Origin: Actinocorallia aurantiaca
Lineage (GTDB): Bacteria; Actinomycetota; Actinomycetes; Streptosporangiales; Streptosporangiaceae
Direction of reading: 5' to 3'
Length of the DNA: 64,000 nt
NCBI RefSeq assembly: GCF_039533685.1
Contig: NZ_BAAATZ010000012.1
Location: 248,001 to 312,000, forward strand
Shown here: one piece after another, positions 39,927 to 48,013 of the stretch
Layout of the letters: every line of letters starts with the position of its first letter
Position numbering within the stretch: position 1 is the first letter of the stretch
Program-made: the position numbers and the translations under genes
The notes under the pieces: generated by a model
The model's input: the letters and a program-made list of their open reading frames with translations, nothing else
Databases searched by the model: none
Told to the model about the DNA's origin: nothing

Positions 39927-41546
39927 TTATTTGGCGTCGGCGTAGCAGGAGACCGTGGCGGCCTCCATGGGGAAGGCGACGGGGGTGTCCCCGAAGAGGA
40001 GGCGGGCGGCCTCGGCGGCGGCCGTGTGCAGGGCGCGGGTGACGGCCTCGGCTTCGGCCTGCGGGGTGTGCACGATCACCTCGTCGTGTTGGAAGAAGAC
40101 GAGGTGCGCTCCGGCGGGCAGGCGGGGGCGCAGCAGGGCCATGAAGGCCAGGGCCCACTCGGCGGCGGTGGCCTGGACGACGAAGTTGCGGGTGAAGCGG
40201 CCCCGGGAGGCAGCGGCGTGGCGGCCCGCCTCCGTGGTGATGAGGTCGCGGTACTCCGCGGAGGCCGGGGGGCAGGTGCGGCCCAGGAGGGAGCGCACGA
40301 GCTCGCCCCGCTCCCCCGCCCGCGCGGCTGACTCCACGTACTCGAAGGCGGCCGGGAAGCGCTGCTTGAGGACCGACAGGAGCTGGACGGCCTCGCCCGT
40401 GCCGCCGCCGTACATGGCGGACAGCATCGCGATCTTGGCCTTGTCCCGGGCCGAGGGGCCGCCGGGGGTGCCGGTGAAGACCTCGGCCAAGGCCGCGTAG
40501 AGGTCGCCTTGGGCGGCGGCCTCGGTGAACGCCGCGTCGCCCGCGAGTGCGGCCAGCACCCGGGGCTCGAGCTGGGCGGCGTCGGCGACCACCAGGACGT
40601 GGCCCGGATCGGCGACCACGGCGCGGCGCAGGACCTTGGGGATCTGCAGGGCGCCGCCGCCCCTGGTCGCCCACCGGCCGGAGACCACGCCGCCGACGAC
40701 GTACTCGGGACGGAACCGGCCTCCCTTCGCCCACGCGTCGAGCCAGTTCCAGCCGTGGGCGGTGTGCAGCCGGGAGAGCTCCTTGTACTCCAGCACGGCG
40801 GGCACCGCCGGGTGGGAGATTCCCTTCAGCACGTACGCGCGGGTGGAGGGGACGGAGAAACCCGCTCCGGCGAAGGCCTTCACCAGCTGCTGCGGGGAGT
40901 CGGGGTTCACCGGGTGGCCGAACGCCGCGGAGATGCGGTCGGCGAGCTCCTGGAGCAGGCGGGGGCGCAGCCCGTGCGCCGGGCGGGGGCCCAGCAGCCC
41001 GGTGAGCAGCTCGTCGTGCGCGTCGGCCCGCCAGGGCAGCCCCTCGTGGCTCATCTCTGCGGCGATCAGGCCGCCCGCCGACTCGGCCGCCGCCAGCAGC
41101 CGGAGCCGGCCCTCCATCCGGGCGAGCTGGGCGGCGTGCACCTCCACGAGCGCCTCGACCGGGGGCGCGACCTCCCCGCCGAAGAGGAGCTGCTGCTCCC
41201 CCTCGACCTCCGCGGGCTCCTCCTCCGGCGGGGGCAGGCCCCGCAGCCTGGCCAGCGCGGCGCCCACCGACCGGGACTCCCCCGGCCTCCCCTCGAACGC
41301 CAGCAGCAGGGCCTCGGTCAGCTCGAGGTCGTGGCAGCGGCCGACCGTGACGCCCGCGCGCAGCAGCCGGGGGTAGAGCCGTGCCGTGGACGCCCACACC
41401 CAGCGCGGAGCCGAGCCCCGCTCCCGTTCCGCGACGGCCGCCACGAGGTCGTCGACGTGCTCGACCTCACCGGCGGGACTCCCGTCCCGCGCCAGCGCCC
41501 GGAGGGTCCCGCCCTTCTCCCCCTCCGGCGCCACCGCATAGAACAT
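39927..41546 (-). CDS. PolA-like DNA polymerase (family A) of the actinobacterial PolA2 type
   Basis: The 539-residue protein has family A polymerase motifs: motif A VADAAQLEPRVLAALAGD with the catalytic Asp, motif B RDKAKIAMLSAMYGG (O-helix Arg, Lys and Tyr) and motif C FFQHDEVIVHT with the HDE. It lacks a 5' nuclease domain. The N-terminal ~180 residues match the position of a 3'-5' exonuclease domain, but DEDD-type acidic clusters are not evident. Such proteins are annotated as bifunctional exonuclease/polymerase, and a repair role is likely. The ATG at 41546 (MFYAVAPEG) is preferred to the in-frame ATG at 41591, which lies inside the first CRISPR-like repeat. Confidence 0.85.
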   Translation of the reverse strand: MFYAVAPEGEKGGTLRALARDGSPAGEVEHVDDLVAAVAERERGSAPRWVWASTARLYPRLLRAGVTVGRCHDLELTEALLLAFEGRPGESRSVGAALARLRGLPPPEEEPAEVEGEQQLLFGGEVAPPVEALVEVHAAQLARMEGRLRLLAAAESAGGLIAAEMSHEGLPWRADAHDELLTGLLGPRPAHGLRPRLLQELADRISAAFGHPVNPDSPQQLVKAFAGAGFSVPSTRAYVLKGISHPAVPAVLEYKELSRLHTAHGWNWLDAWAKGGRFRPEYVVGGVVSGRWATRGGGALQIPKVLRRAVVADPGHVLVVADAAQLEPRVLAALAGDAAFTEAAAQGDLYAALAEVFTGTPGGPSARDKAKIAMLSAMYGGGTGEAVQLLSVLKQRFPAAFEYVESAARAGERGELVRSLLGRTCPPASAEYRDLITTEAGRHAAASRGRFTRNFVVQATAAEWALAFMALLRPRLPAGAHLVFFQHDEVIVHTPQAEAEAVTRALHTAAAEAARLLFGDTPVAFPMEAATVSCYADAK

Positions 41547-41576
41547 GTGTTCATTGTGCCGGTTCCCACAGACATT

Positions 41577-41660
41577 TCCCGGCCCGCACACGCGGGGACG
41601 GGGTGTCCGTCACCCGGCGGCCTCCGCAGGTGCCTCCCGGCCCGCACACGCGGGGACGGG
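41577..41660. CRISPR. Two-repeat CRISPR relic of type I-E character
   Basis: Two identical 26-base repeats occur at 41577-41602 and 41635-41660. Each contains the hairpin-forming CCCGCACACGCGGGGACG. Between them lies a 32-base unrelated segment, the usual spacer length of type I-E arrays. The repeat closely resembles the CCCCGCACACGCGGGGATG core of actinobacterial type I-E repeats. No cas gene or further repeat is in the window, so it is an isolated remnant or a solo mini-array. It lies upstream of the PolA-like gene, in the gap before the next gene on the same strand. Confidence 0.65.
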
Positions 41661-41666
41661 CGGACG

Positions 41667-42728
41667 TTACAGCGGGACGGCGAACAGGGCTCTGCGGCGC
41701 GGGTACTCGGTGATGCTCCAGATCTGCTTCTTGTCCCGCCAGACGGTGAGGTCCTCGGGGCCGAAGGGGTAGGCGCGGGTCTCCGGCTCCTCGTCGGCCG
41801 AGCCGACCAGCAGGTTTCCGCGGACCGCTCCGGTGCCTGCCTGGCTGAGGTACCAGGTGTCCTTGTGCGAGACGGCGCCCTGGATCTTGCCCGCGGGCGC
41901 CCGGTAGGCGTCGTGGGCGGCGGCGAGGCCGTCCCGGTGCCTCAGCGTCCCGTCGGCCGCCAGCCGCCAGCGCGCCAGCCTGCCCCTCTCGCCCGCTCCG
42001 TCGACGTACTCGCCGCAGACCAGGAGGTCCGGGTCGGCGCTGCGGTCGACCGAGGCGAAGGAGAACCTGGCCCCGAGAGTGACGAGCCGCCAGGCGTCGC
42101 ACTGCGGCAGGACGTAGCGGTAGCCGTAGGCGTGGAACTTTCCGCCCTTGCGGCCGATCCGGTTGCGGTCCCCGGTGTCGTCCTGGGCGGACCGCAGGTC
42201 CAGGATCTTGCGCAGGTCGAACACCCGCAGACCGCGTGCGGTGTCGGCGACGTACAGGTGGTGGCGGTACCAGGCGATGCCCCCGGCGTGGAGGTCGATC
42301 GCCGAGTACCCGCCGTCAGGTCGCGCGGTGACGGCGAGCACGTGCCGGTACCGGCCCTTGTGCGGGTCGAGGAAGGTGAGCCTGATCCCGCGCTCCTCGG
42401 TCGCGAGCTCGGGCTTCCAGTACCAGCTCGCGATGAAGGCGTCGGGCCCGGAACCGGCGTCGGAGGAGCAGGTCAGCCCCTGCGGGTACCAGTCGCGGGT
42501 GTCGTCGTCGGAGTCCTCGAAGGTGAACCAGTCGGCCGGCTGCGGCTTCATCTGCCCGAACGCCGCCGTCGAGCCCCTGCGGCTGGCGGTGCGGTTGGCG
42601 TCGGCGAGCACCTTCGCCACCGGCGCCGCCTCGAGGTCCTGCGCCAGCCTGGCCGCCCCCTCGGCGAGCTCCCCCGTCTTCCGGCGCAGCTCGAACGGAG
42701 CGGGAGATACCGGGGCCAACTTCAACAT
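41667..42728 (-). CDS. Hypothetical beta-propeller-like protein
   Basis: This 353-residue protein reads like a repeated beta-sheet fold. It has blocks such as IASWYWKPELATEERGIRL, HVLAVTARPDGGYSAIDLHAGGIAWYRHHLYVADTARGLRVFDL, LLVCGEYVDGAG and GKIQGAVSHKDTWYLSQAG. The GGIAWYRHHLYVADTARGLRVFDL pattern is that of a propeller blade. No convincing signal peptide is seen at the ATG 42728; an upstream GTG (42764) would add 12 residues. I do not recognise a defined family. It stands between the CRISPR relic and the rsgA leader region. Confidence 0.7.
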   Translation of the reverse strand: MLKLAPVSPAPFELRRKTGELAEGAARLAQDLEAAPVAKVLADANRTASRRGSTAAFGQMKPQPADWFTFEDSDDDTRDWYPQGLTCSSDAGSGPDAFIASWYWKPELATEERGIRLTFLDPHKGRYRHVLAVTARPDGGYSAIDLHAGGIAWYRHHLYVADTARGLRVFDLRKILDLRSAQDDTGDRNRIGRKGGKFHAYGYRYVLPQCDAWRLVTLGARFSFASVDRSADPDLLVCGEYVDGAGERGRLARWRLAADGTLRHRDGLAAAHDAYRAPAGKIQGAVSHKDTWYLSQAGTGAVRGNLLVGSADEEPETRAYPFGPEDLTVWRDKKQIWSITEYPRRRALFAVPL

Positions 42729-42860
42729 CGTCCGATGATGCACTGAAAGCGCCTTTAGTGCCACAAGATCGACCCATTAATTCCGTCGACTCCCCAGGTC
42801 CGGCGCACTACGGTGGGACGCGGCCGCGAGAGGCGCGGCGCCGACGAGAGGTGGAGCCGC

Positions 42861-42920
42861 GTGAAGACCGTCGTTGTGGCAGGCCGTTCCCGGATCCTGT
42901 CCTTCCAGGCGTCCGCCTGA
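42861..42920 (+). CDS. Candidate 19-residue leader peptide upstream of rsgA
   Basis: A GTG-started reading frame encodes MKTVVVAGRSRILSFQASA and stops at 42920, 46 bases before rsgA. A purine-rich GAGAGGTGGAG lies about 5 bases upstream and is a good ribosome binding site. Two hairpins follow, the first covering the stop codon. Position, size and context suit a regulatory leader rather than a functional protein. Existence is inferred from signals only. Confidence 0.4.
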   Translation: MKTVVVAGRSRILSFQASA

Positions 42921-42960
42921 ACCTCTGAGGCTCAGGCCGGCGCCGTTCCCGAAAGGCGCC
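42916..42960 (+). promoter_or_regulatory. Two hairpins between the leader frame and rsgA
   Basis: Stem 1 is CCTGA...TCAGG (42916-42936), over the leader stop codon. Stem 2 is GGCGCC...GGCGCC (42939-42960). The GAAAGG in the loop and 3' arm of stem 2 is the only plausible Shine-Dalgarno sequence for rsgA (start 42967). Its partial masking could allow translational control by ribosomes on the leader frame. Confidence 0.35.
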
Positions 42961-42966
42961 ACCACA

Positions 42967-43992
42967 GTGGCCTTCTCTCTTTCCTCACTCGGTTTCGACG
43001 CGTTCTTCTCCGACTCGCTGGAGCCGGGCCGCACCGCCGGGAGGGTCTCCCGGGTCGACCGCGGAGCCTGCGACGTCCTCACCGAGGACGGCGAGCGCCG
43101 GATCCCGTGGAGCGGCACCCTGACCCGTGCCGCCTCCCAGGACCCCGTCGCGCTGCCCTGCACGGGCGACTGGGTCTCCTTCGACACCGCGGTCCGCGGC
43201 GTGCTGCCCCGCCGGACGAGCATCGTCCGCGCCGGGGTGCGGCCCGGGGACTCCCGCGGGCAGGTGCTGGCCGCCAACGTGGACGTCGTCCACATAGTGG
43301 AGCCGGCCGTGCCCGAGCCCGACCTGGGCCGGATCGAACGGCTGCTCGCCCTCGCCTGGGAGAGCGGCGCCCGGCCGGTCGTCGTCGTCACCAAGGCGGA
43401 TCTCGCCGAGGTGGACCTCGACCGGATCGCCTCCGCCGCTCCCGGCGCCGAGGTCCTGGCGGTCTCCTCCTCCACCGGGGAGGGGCTGGACGCGCTGCGG
43501 CCCGGTCCCGGCGAGACGGCCGTCCTGCTCGGGCGGTCCGGCGCCGGCAAGTCGACCCTGGTCAACGCGCTGGCGGGCGGCGAGCTCATGGCCACCGGCG
43601 AGGTCCGCGAGGCCGACGGGCGGGGCCGTCACACCACCGTGCACCGGGAGCTGCTGCTCCTGCCCGGCGGCGGGATGGTCATCGACACGCCGGGCCTGCG
43701 CGGGATCGGCCTGCACGACGCCGACGAGGGGCTGTCGCTGGCCTTCTCCGACGTCGAGGAGCTGGCGGAGGGCTGCCGGTTCTCCGACTGCGTCCACCAG
43801 GACGAGCCGGGCTGCGCGGTCCTGGCGGCCGTGGCGGCGGGCGAGCTGCCCGAGCGGCGGCTGGCCTCCTGGCGCAAGCTGCGCCGCGAGGCCGCGTGGG
43901 CCGCCTCCCGGACGGACGCGCGGCTGCGGGCGGAGCGGAACCGCCAGTGGAAGATCATCCACAGGTCGATGCGGGGCCGCAACCGGCCCTGA
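42967..43992 (+). CDS. rsgA: Ribosome small-subunit GTPase RsgA
   Basis: The 341-residue protein is a circularly permuted GTPase. An N-terminal OB-like domain precedes the G domain in the order G4 TKADL (about 140), G1 LLGRSGAGKST (about 182), the RHTT switch and G3 DTPGLRG. A zinc knuckle, CRFSDCVHQDEPGC, follows, then a basic C-terminal helix (KLRREAAW...RLRAERNRQWKIIHRSMRGR). RsgA checks late 30S maturation and is stimulated by the ribosome. The GTG start (VAFSLSSLGFDAFF) is set by family similarity. The usual neighbours of actinomycete rsgA (aroA, hisN) are absent, so this may be a second copy. Confidence 0.92.
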   Translation: MAFSLSSLGFDAFFSDSLEPGRTAGRVSRVDRGACDVLTEDGERRIPWSGTLTRAASQDPVALPCTGDWVSFDTAVRGVLPRRTSIVRAGVRPGDSRGQVLAANVDVVHIVEPAVPEPDLGRIERLLALAWESGARPVVVVTKADLAEVDLDRIASAAPGAEVLAVSSSTGEGLDALRPGPGETAVLLGRSGAGKSTLVNALAGGELMATGEVREADGRGRHTTVHRELLLLPGGGMVIDTPGLRGIGLHDADEGLSLAFSDVEELAEGCRFSDCVHQDEPGCAVLAAVAAGELPERRLASWRKLRREAAWAASRTDARLRAERNRQWKIIHRSMRGRNRP

Positions 43993-43996
43993 CGAA

Positions 43997-44026
43997 GGGC
44001 GGCGGGCCCTGCGGGGCCCGCCGCCC
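43997..44026. terminator. Bidirectional terminator hairpin
   Basis: A perfect 13-base GC-only stem (43997-44009 with 44014-44026, loop TGCG) lies between the convergent rsgA and GDSL hydrolase genes. Confidence 0.85.
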
Positions 44027-44031
44027 CCTCC

Positions 44032-44814
44032 TCACAGCGGGTGGAGGTCGGGCCGCTTGGGCAGGCGCCCGTCGCCCGAGGACAGTCCCTTGACGCGGCG
44101 CTCCACCCAGGGCAGGAAGTAGGTCTTCGCCCAGTAGAGGTCCTCCCGCTTGGCCTCCTGCCACGACTTGGGCGGGATCTTCGGCCAGGGGGTGCGCCAG
44201 TCGCCCTCGGTGGGGACGCCGAGGATCTCGGCGACGGCCAGGCCCAGCCTGCGGTGCCCCTCGGAGGTCAGGTGCAGGCGGTCCTCGTGCCAGGCGCCGA
44301 TGTGCGACAGCACCGACATCGACCACAGGTCCACGACCTTCAGGTCGTACCGGTCGGCGATGGAGCGGATGTGCAGGTTGAGCGTGGCGACCTTGCCGCG
44401 CCACCTGCCGTCGCCGCGGCCGCTGACGTTCCACTGCTTGGGATCGAAGCTCGTGAAGACGACGACCTCGGCGCCCGTGGCCTTCAGCCTGCGCACGCAG
44501 TCCATGTAGAGCAGCGCGATGGCGTCGGGGTCGGCTCCGGGGCGGAGCATGTCGTTGCCGCCGGCGGAGAAGGTGATCAGGTCCGGCGCCAGCTCGACCG
44601 CGCGGGGCACCTGCTCCTCGGCGACCTGGCCCAGCAGCTTCCCGCGCACGGCGAGGTTGGCGTAGTGCAGCCCGGGGCGGGCCGCGTCGATGTGCTCGGC
44701 GAGCCGGTCGGCCCATCCCCGGTACCGGTCGTCGCCCAGGTGGTCGTTCAGGCCCTCGGTGAAGCTGTCTCCGAGCGCGACATAGGACTGGAACTCATTC
44801 ACGCCGTTAAGCAT
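44032..44814 (-). CDS. SGNH/GDSL-family hydrolase
   Basis: The 260-residue protein has block I ALGDSFTEG with the nucleophile Ser, block II with Gly/Asn in ANLAVRGKLL, block III SAGGNDML and block V HEDRLHLTSEGH, which supplies the Asp and His. It is a likely esterase or acyl hydrolase. No signal peptide is present, so it is cytoplasmic. ATG 44814 is used; 44829 (adding MCASC) or GTG 44802 are alternatives. A C-terminal WQEAKREDLYWAKTYFLPWVERRVKG extension is typical of the actinobacterial members. The substrate is unknown. Confidence 0.9.
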   Translation of the reverse strand: MLNGVNEFQSYVALGDSFTEGLNDHLGDDRYRGWADRLAEHIDAARPGLHYANLAVRGKLLGQVAEEQVPRAVELAPDLITFSAGGNDMLRPGADPDAIALLYMDCVRRLKATGAEVVVFTSFDPKQWNVSGRGDGRWRGKVATLNLHIRSIADRYDLKVVDLWSMSVLSHIGAWHEDRLHLTSEGHRRLGLAVAEILGVPTEGDWRTPWPKIPPKSWQEAKREDLYWAKTYFLPWVERRVKGLSSGDGRLPKRPDLHPL

Positions 44815-44865
44815 GCAGGATGCACACAAACTTACGCGATCGTAGGGGGCGTGACCCCTCCCACG

Positions 44866-46350
44866 TCAGCGAAGACTTATGCGCAGTTCGTGTTCGACGG
44901 GCGGGGACAGCTCGTGTTCGCGGCAGCCCGAGACGCCGAAGCAGCGGATGCGCAGTTCGCCGGAGGTGACGTCGAGGCGCAGGAAGCTCTTGAAGAAGGG
45001 CGGGGTGTCGCTGTCGGAGGTCTCGGAGAAGAGCTTGCGGTACGCCTGGCCCACCGGAAGGCGGAACTTGCGGGGCGCCTTACCGCCGCCCCGGGGCACT
45101 CCCAGGAGGAACGCGATGGTCTTCGCCTTCAGGCCCGGCTTGACCTGCCTGCCCTCCGGCCGGGACGGCTCCAGGCCCAGACGTTCCCCGACGGCCGCCG
45201 CGGCCTGCGGATAGGACAGGTCGAAGAACCTCCGGAGCCCGAACCTGCGCAGCCGCCGCGCGTACACCTGGCTGTAGTAGACCAGCGAGTCGCCGCGCAG
45301 CGGGTAGCAGGTGAACTCCCCCTCGTCGACGACCGTGGCGCGGCCGATGATGTGGGTGGCGTGCATGTAGGCGCCGGAGCCGCCCGCGACCAGGTACTCG
45401 GTCTTGCGCCCGGGCTCCACCTCGACGGAGTAGCGCTGGTAGTTGTGGGTGTCGCCGCCTATGACCGCCACGTAGTTCGACGAGCGGACGATCTCGTCGA
45501 CCGTGCCGCCGTTCTCGATCGGGCACGGCTTGTACTGGTCGTTGCGGTAGATCGGCTTGCCCGTGATCAGCAGCTTGGGGCGGGGGTCGGCGGACACGCG
45601 GCGCAGCCACTCCCCCTGCTCCTGGTCGAGCCTGCCGCTGATCCCGGTGTCGATGCCGACGATCCGCAGCGAGGGGCTGTCGATCACCCAGTACGGTCCG
45701 GGCTGGACGCCCTGCTGCGCGGGGGCCGGGCGCAGCTTGCGGGCCTCGGCCAGCGCCCCCTCGTCGGCGGGTTCGGGGCGCCGCCACAGCCTGCGGGCCA
45801 CGATGCCCAGGTGCCCCTTCCACCAGCCGCCGGGCGAGCCGTCGCCGCGCCGGTCGCAGAACACCCGCATGAATCCCTCGAGCCCGTCGTACCAGTCGTG
45901 GTTGCCGGGCAGCGCGTAGATGGGCCCCTGGTAGCCCTGGTAGGCGTGGAAGAACTTGTGCGGGTAGTCGTTGATGCTGCCGATCGGGTAGATGACGTCG
46001 CTGGCGATCACCATGAAGTCGGTGTCGGCGCCGGTCTTCAGCATCGGGGGGACCACCGCGAACTGCGAGCTGTCGCCCTCGCCGGTGTCGCCCAGCAGCA
46101 GGAACGAGAAGTCGCCCTCCTCGGTGCGCAGCAGCTGGTCGCCCGGGGCGCCGACCCAGCGCCGCCGCAGGTCGTCCACCGGGTCGCCGAACCAGCGGGC
46201 GATCACGTCGTTGCGGGAGCGCCACAGCACCGAGGGCCGCAGCCACGACAGCGGCTCCTGCGGCCCGAGTGCCCGGAAGGTGCCCTCTTCCAGGCACCCC
46301 CACCCCGCGCCGGTCGAGGACTGGTGTGAATTTCGGGGGGACGGTTTCAC
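44866..46350 (-). CDS. Metallophosphoesterase, actinobacterial type
   Basis: The 494-residue protein shows the calcineurin-like motif order FLLLGDTGEGD, VIASDVIYP, ALPGNHDWYDGLEGF, then LLITGKPIYR and VIGGDTHNYQRYSV, giving a two-metal phosphatase core at about residues 80-310. A C-terminal part of about 180 residues has a lipid/nucleic-acid-like beta region of unknown role. No signal peptide is obvious. It hydrolyses an unknown phosphoester. The GTG 46350 start gives an N-terminus (MKPSPRNSHQ) that may be too long; a later start is possible. It lies just upstream of the GDSL hydrolase gene on the same strand. Confidence 0.87.
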   Translation of the reverse strand: MKPSPRNSHQSSTGAGWGCLEEGTFRALGPQEPLSWLRPSVLWRSRNDVIARWFGDPVDDLRRRWVGAPGDQLLRTEEGDFSFLLLGDTGEGDSSQFAVVPPMLKTGADTDFMVIASDVIYPIGSINDYPHKFFHAYQGYQGPIYALPGNHDWYDGLEGFMRVFCDRRGDGSPGGWWKGHLGIVARRLWRRPEPADEGALAEARKLRPAPAQQGVQPGPYWVIDSPSLRIVGIDTGISGRLDQEQGEWLRRVSADPRPKLLITGKPIYRNDQYKPCPIENGGTVDEIVRSSNYVAVIGGDTHNYQRYSVEVEPGRKTEYLVAGGSGAYMHATHIIGRATVVDEGEFTCYPLRGDSLVYYSQVYARRLRRFGLRRFFDLSYPQAAAAVGERLGLEPSRPEGRQVKPGLKAKTIAFLLGVPRGGGKAPRKFRLPVGQAYRKLFSETSDSDTPPFFKSFLRLDVTSGELRIRCFGVSGCREHELSPPVEHELRISLR

Positions 46351-46389
46351 CCGTCAAGACGATCACGCCGGGGCGGCGAAGACAAGCAT

Positions 46390-46692
46390 TCAGCCGGGGT
46401 GTCGGTGCTGACCCGTCAACGGGAACTCCTCGTCCCGGCCGTGGAGCAGGTCGGGGGTGGTCACCGGTCCCGGGTCCGGCGCCGCGGCCCGCGGCAGCCC
46501 TTGGGAGAGCGTCGCGATGAACCCCGGGAGCTCGGCGGCGGGCAGCCGGAAGGTCGTGGTGCAGGTGCCCCCGTCCCACAGGCTGAGCACCATGAGGTCC
46601 ACGTCCGGATGCCAGGAGAGTCTGAGCGTGCGGTCCTCGCCGCGAGCGTCGAAGAAGACCTCACCGGACTGCGGCAGCGCGTAGCCAGACAT
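46390..46692 (-). CDS. Small hypothetical protein
   Basis: The protein has 100 residues: MSGYALPQSGEVFFDARGEDRTLRLSWH, DVDLMVLSLWDGGTCTTTFRLPAAELPGFIATLSQGL and a Pro-rich end. The middle is a small beta-rich unit with a helix (AAELPGFIATLSQGL), a pattern I have seen in short actinomycete proteins of unknown function, but I cannot name the family. It is on the same strand as the metallophosphatase gene, whose GTG start lies 39 bases downstream of its stop. Confidence 0.62.
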   Translation of the reverse strand: MSGYALPQSGEVFFDARGEDRTLRLSWHPDVDLMVLSLWDGGTCTTTFRLPAAELPGFIATLSQGLPRAAAPDPGPVTTPDLLHGRDEEFPLTGQHRHPG

Positions 46693-46735
46693 GCCGCCAT
46701 GATCTCCCCGCCGGGAGAGGGCTGTCCAGCCCCGC

Positions 46736-47134
46736 TCAGCCCACCCCGAAGCCGCGGGGGTCGTCGACGGAGACGATCTCCCTGCCCAGCGGGGCGAGGG
46801 CGACCGGGATCAGCTTGAAGTTGGCCAGGCCCAGCGGGATGCCGATGATCGTGACGCACAGGGCGATCCCGGTGACCAGGTGGCCCAGCGCCAGCCAGAT
46901 CCCCGCGATGAGGATCCAGATGACGTTGCCCACCGCCGACCCGACCCCGGCCGTGGGTTTGGAGACCACCTTCTTGCCGAACGGCCACAGCGCGAAGACC
47001 CCGATCCGCCAGGCCGCGACCCCGAACGGGATCGTGATGATCAGGATGAAGCACAGGAGGGCCGCGGCGAAGTAGCCCAGGGCCAGCCAGAAGCCGGAAA
47101 GGACGAACCAGATCAAGTTCAGGATCGTACGCAT
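46736..47134 (-). CDS. YccF-domain membrane protein
   Basis: This 132-residue membrane protein has two YccF repeats: LNLIWFVLSGFWLALGYFAAALLCFILIITIPFGVAAWRIGVFALWPFG and GNVIWILIAGIWLALGHLVTGIALCVTIIGIPLGLANFKLIPVALAPLG. The (N)xIW...GIPxG pattern, repeated once, defines the family. Four membrane helices are expected. No biochemical role is established. Its start is 9 bases from the stop of the lipid kinase gene on the same strand, so the two are likely co-transcribed. Confidence 0.93.
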   Translation of the reverse strand: MRTILNLIWFVLSGFWLALGYFAAALLCFILIITIPFGVAAWRIGVFALWPFGKKVVSKPTAGVGSAVGNVIWILIAGIWLALGHLVTGIALCVTIIGIPLGLANFKLIPVALAPLGREIVSVDDPRGFGVG

Positions 47135-47143
47135 GCCTCGAGC

Positions 47144-48013
47144 CTACGGTCGGATCACCCGGAGTGCTCCCGGCAGGACCCGGACGTTCACCGGAAGCCG
47201 GCCCGGCAGTTCCCCGTCGCAGCCGTAGGGAAGGTCGCGGGAGGCCTCGATGCGGATCTCCTTGCAGCGCAGTACCTCCACCTGGGGCCGGTGGACGTGC
47301 GCGCCGGTCTCCAGCTCCTTCATCACCGTCGTGAACAGTCTTCGGGACGCGTGGTGGATGACCACCACGTCGAGCAGACCGTCGTCGACGGACGCGTCGG
47401 GGGCGATGCGGCGTCCGAAGCCGTAGTACCCGGAGTTGGCCGCCACGACCGTGTACGCGCGGCGTTCCAGGCGCTGTCCGTCCACCGTGATGGTGTAGGT
47501 CACGGGTTTCCAGAACGCGAACGCCCGGACGGCGCCGAAGGTGTAGGAGGCCCTGCCCTTCAATGCCCTCGTCTCGTTGGCGTACAGGTTGGCCAGGGCG
47601 TCCACGCCCGCGTAGACGCTGCCGAGCGCGGCCCGCCCGTCGACCTCGATGAGGTCGGTCGGGCGGGAGCCGCCGTGCAGCAGCAGTCCGGCCAGCTCCG
47701 TGACGCCGCCGGGGAGCCCGAGCTGGCGGGCGAAGTCGTTGCCTCGCCCGGCGGGGACGATCCCGTACTCGGCGTCGAGCCCGGCCAGTGCCCCGCCGAC
47801 CCCGCCGACGATGCCGTCGCCGCCGACGCCCAGCACCGTGTCGCCGCGCGCGGCGGCCTCCCGGGCGATCCGTCCGGCGTCGGCGAGGTCGCGGCTGTAC
47901 TCGACCTGGAGTGCGGCTCCCCCCTCGCGCAGCAGGCGGGCCAGCGCGAACAGCGTCCGGGCGGCGGAGGCGTCGCCCGCGGCCGGGTTCACGACCGCCG
48001 TGAAGCTCCTCAT
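47144..48013 (-). CDS. Diacylglycerol/lipid kinase family protein
   Basis: The 289-residue protein has VVNPAAGDASAARTL (N-terminal motif), VLGVGGDGIVGGVGGALAG (ATP-binding GGDGT-like motif with Ile in place of Thr), GIVPAGRGNDFARQLGLP and a C-terminal beta domain with LPYGCDGELPGRLPVNVRV. It matches the DagK/YegS family that phosphorylates diacylglycerol or related lipids. The start ATG overlaps the stop of the alkyl-DHAP-synthase-like gene (ATGA, 48010-48013), so both are made together. This suggests lipid-synthesis coupling. Confidence 0.9.
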   Translation of the reverse strand: MRSFTAVVNPAAGDASAARTLFALARLLREGGAALQVEYSRDLADAGRIAREAAARGDTVLGVGGDGIVGGVGGALAGLDAEYGIVPAGRGNDFARQLGLPGGVTELAGLLLHGGSRPTDLIEVDGRAALGSVYAGVDALANLYANETRALKGRASYTFGAVRAFAFWKPVTYTITVDGQRLERRAYTVVAANSGYYGFGRRIAPDASVDDGLLDVVVIHHASRRLFTTVMKELETGAHVHRPQVEVLRCKEIRIEASRDLPYGCDGELPGRLPVNVRVLPGALRVIRP

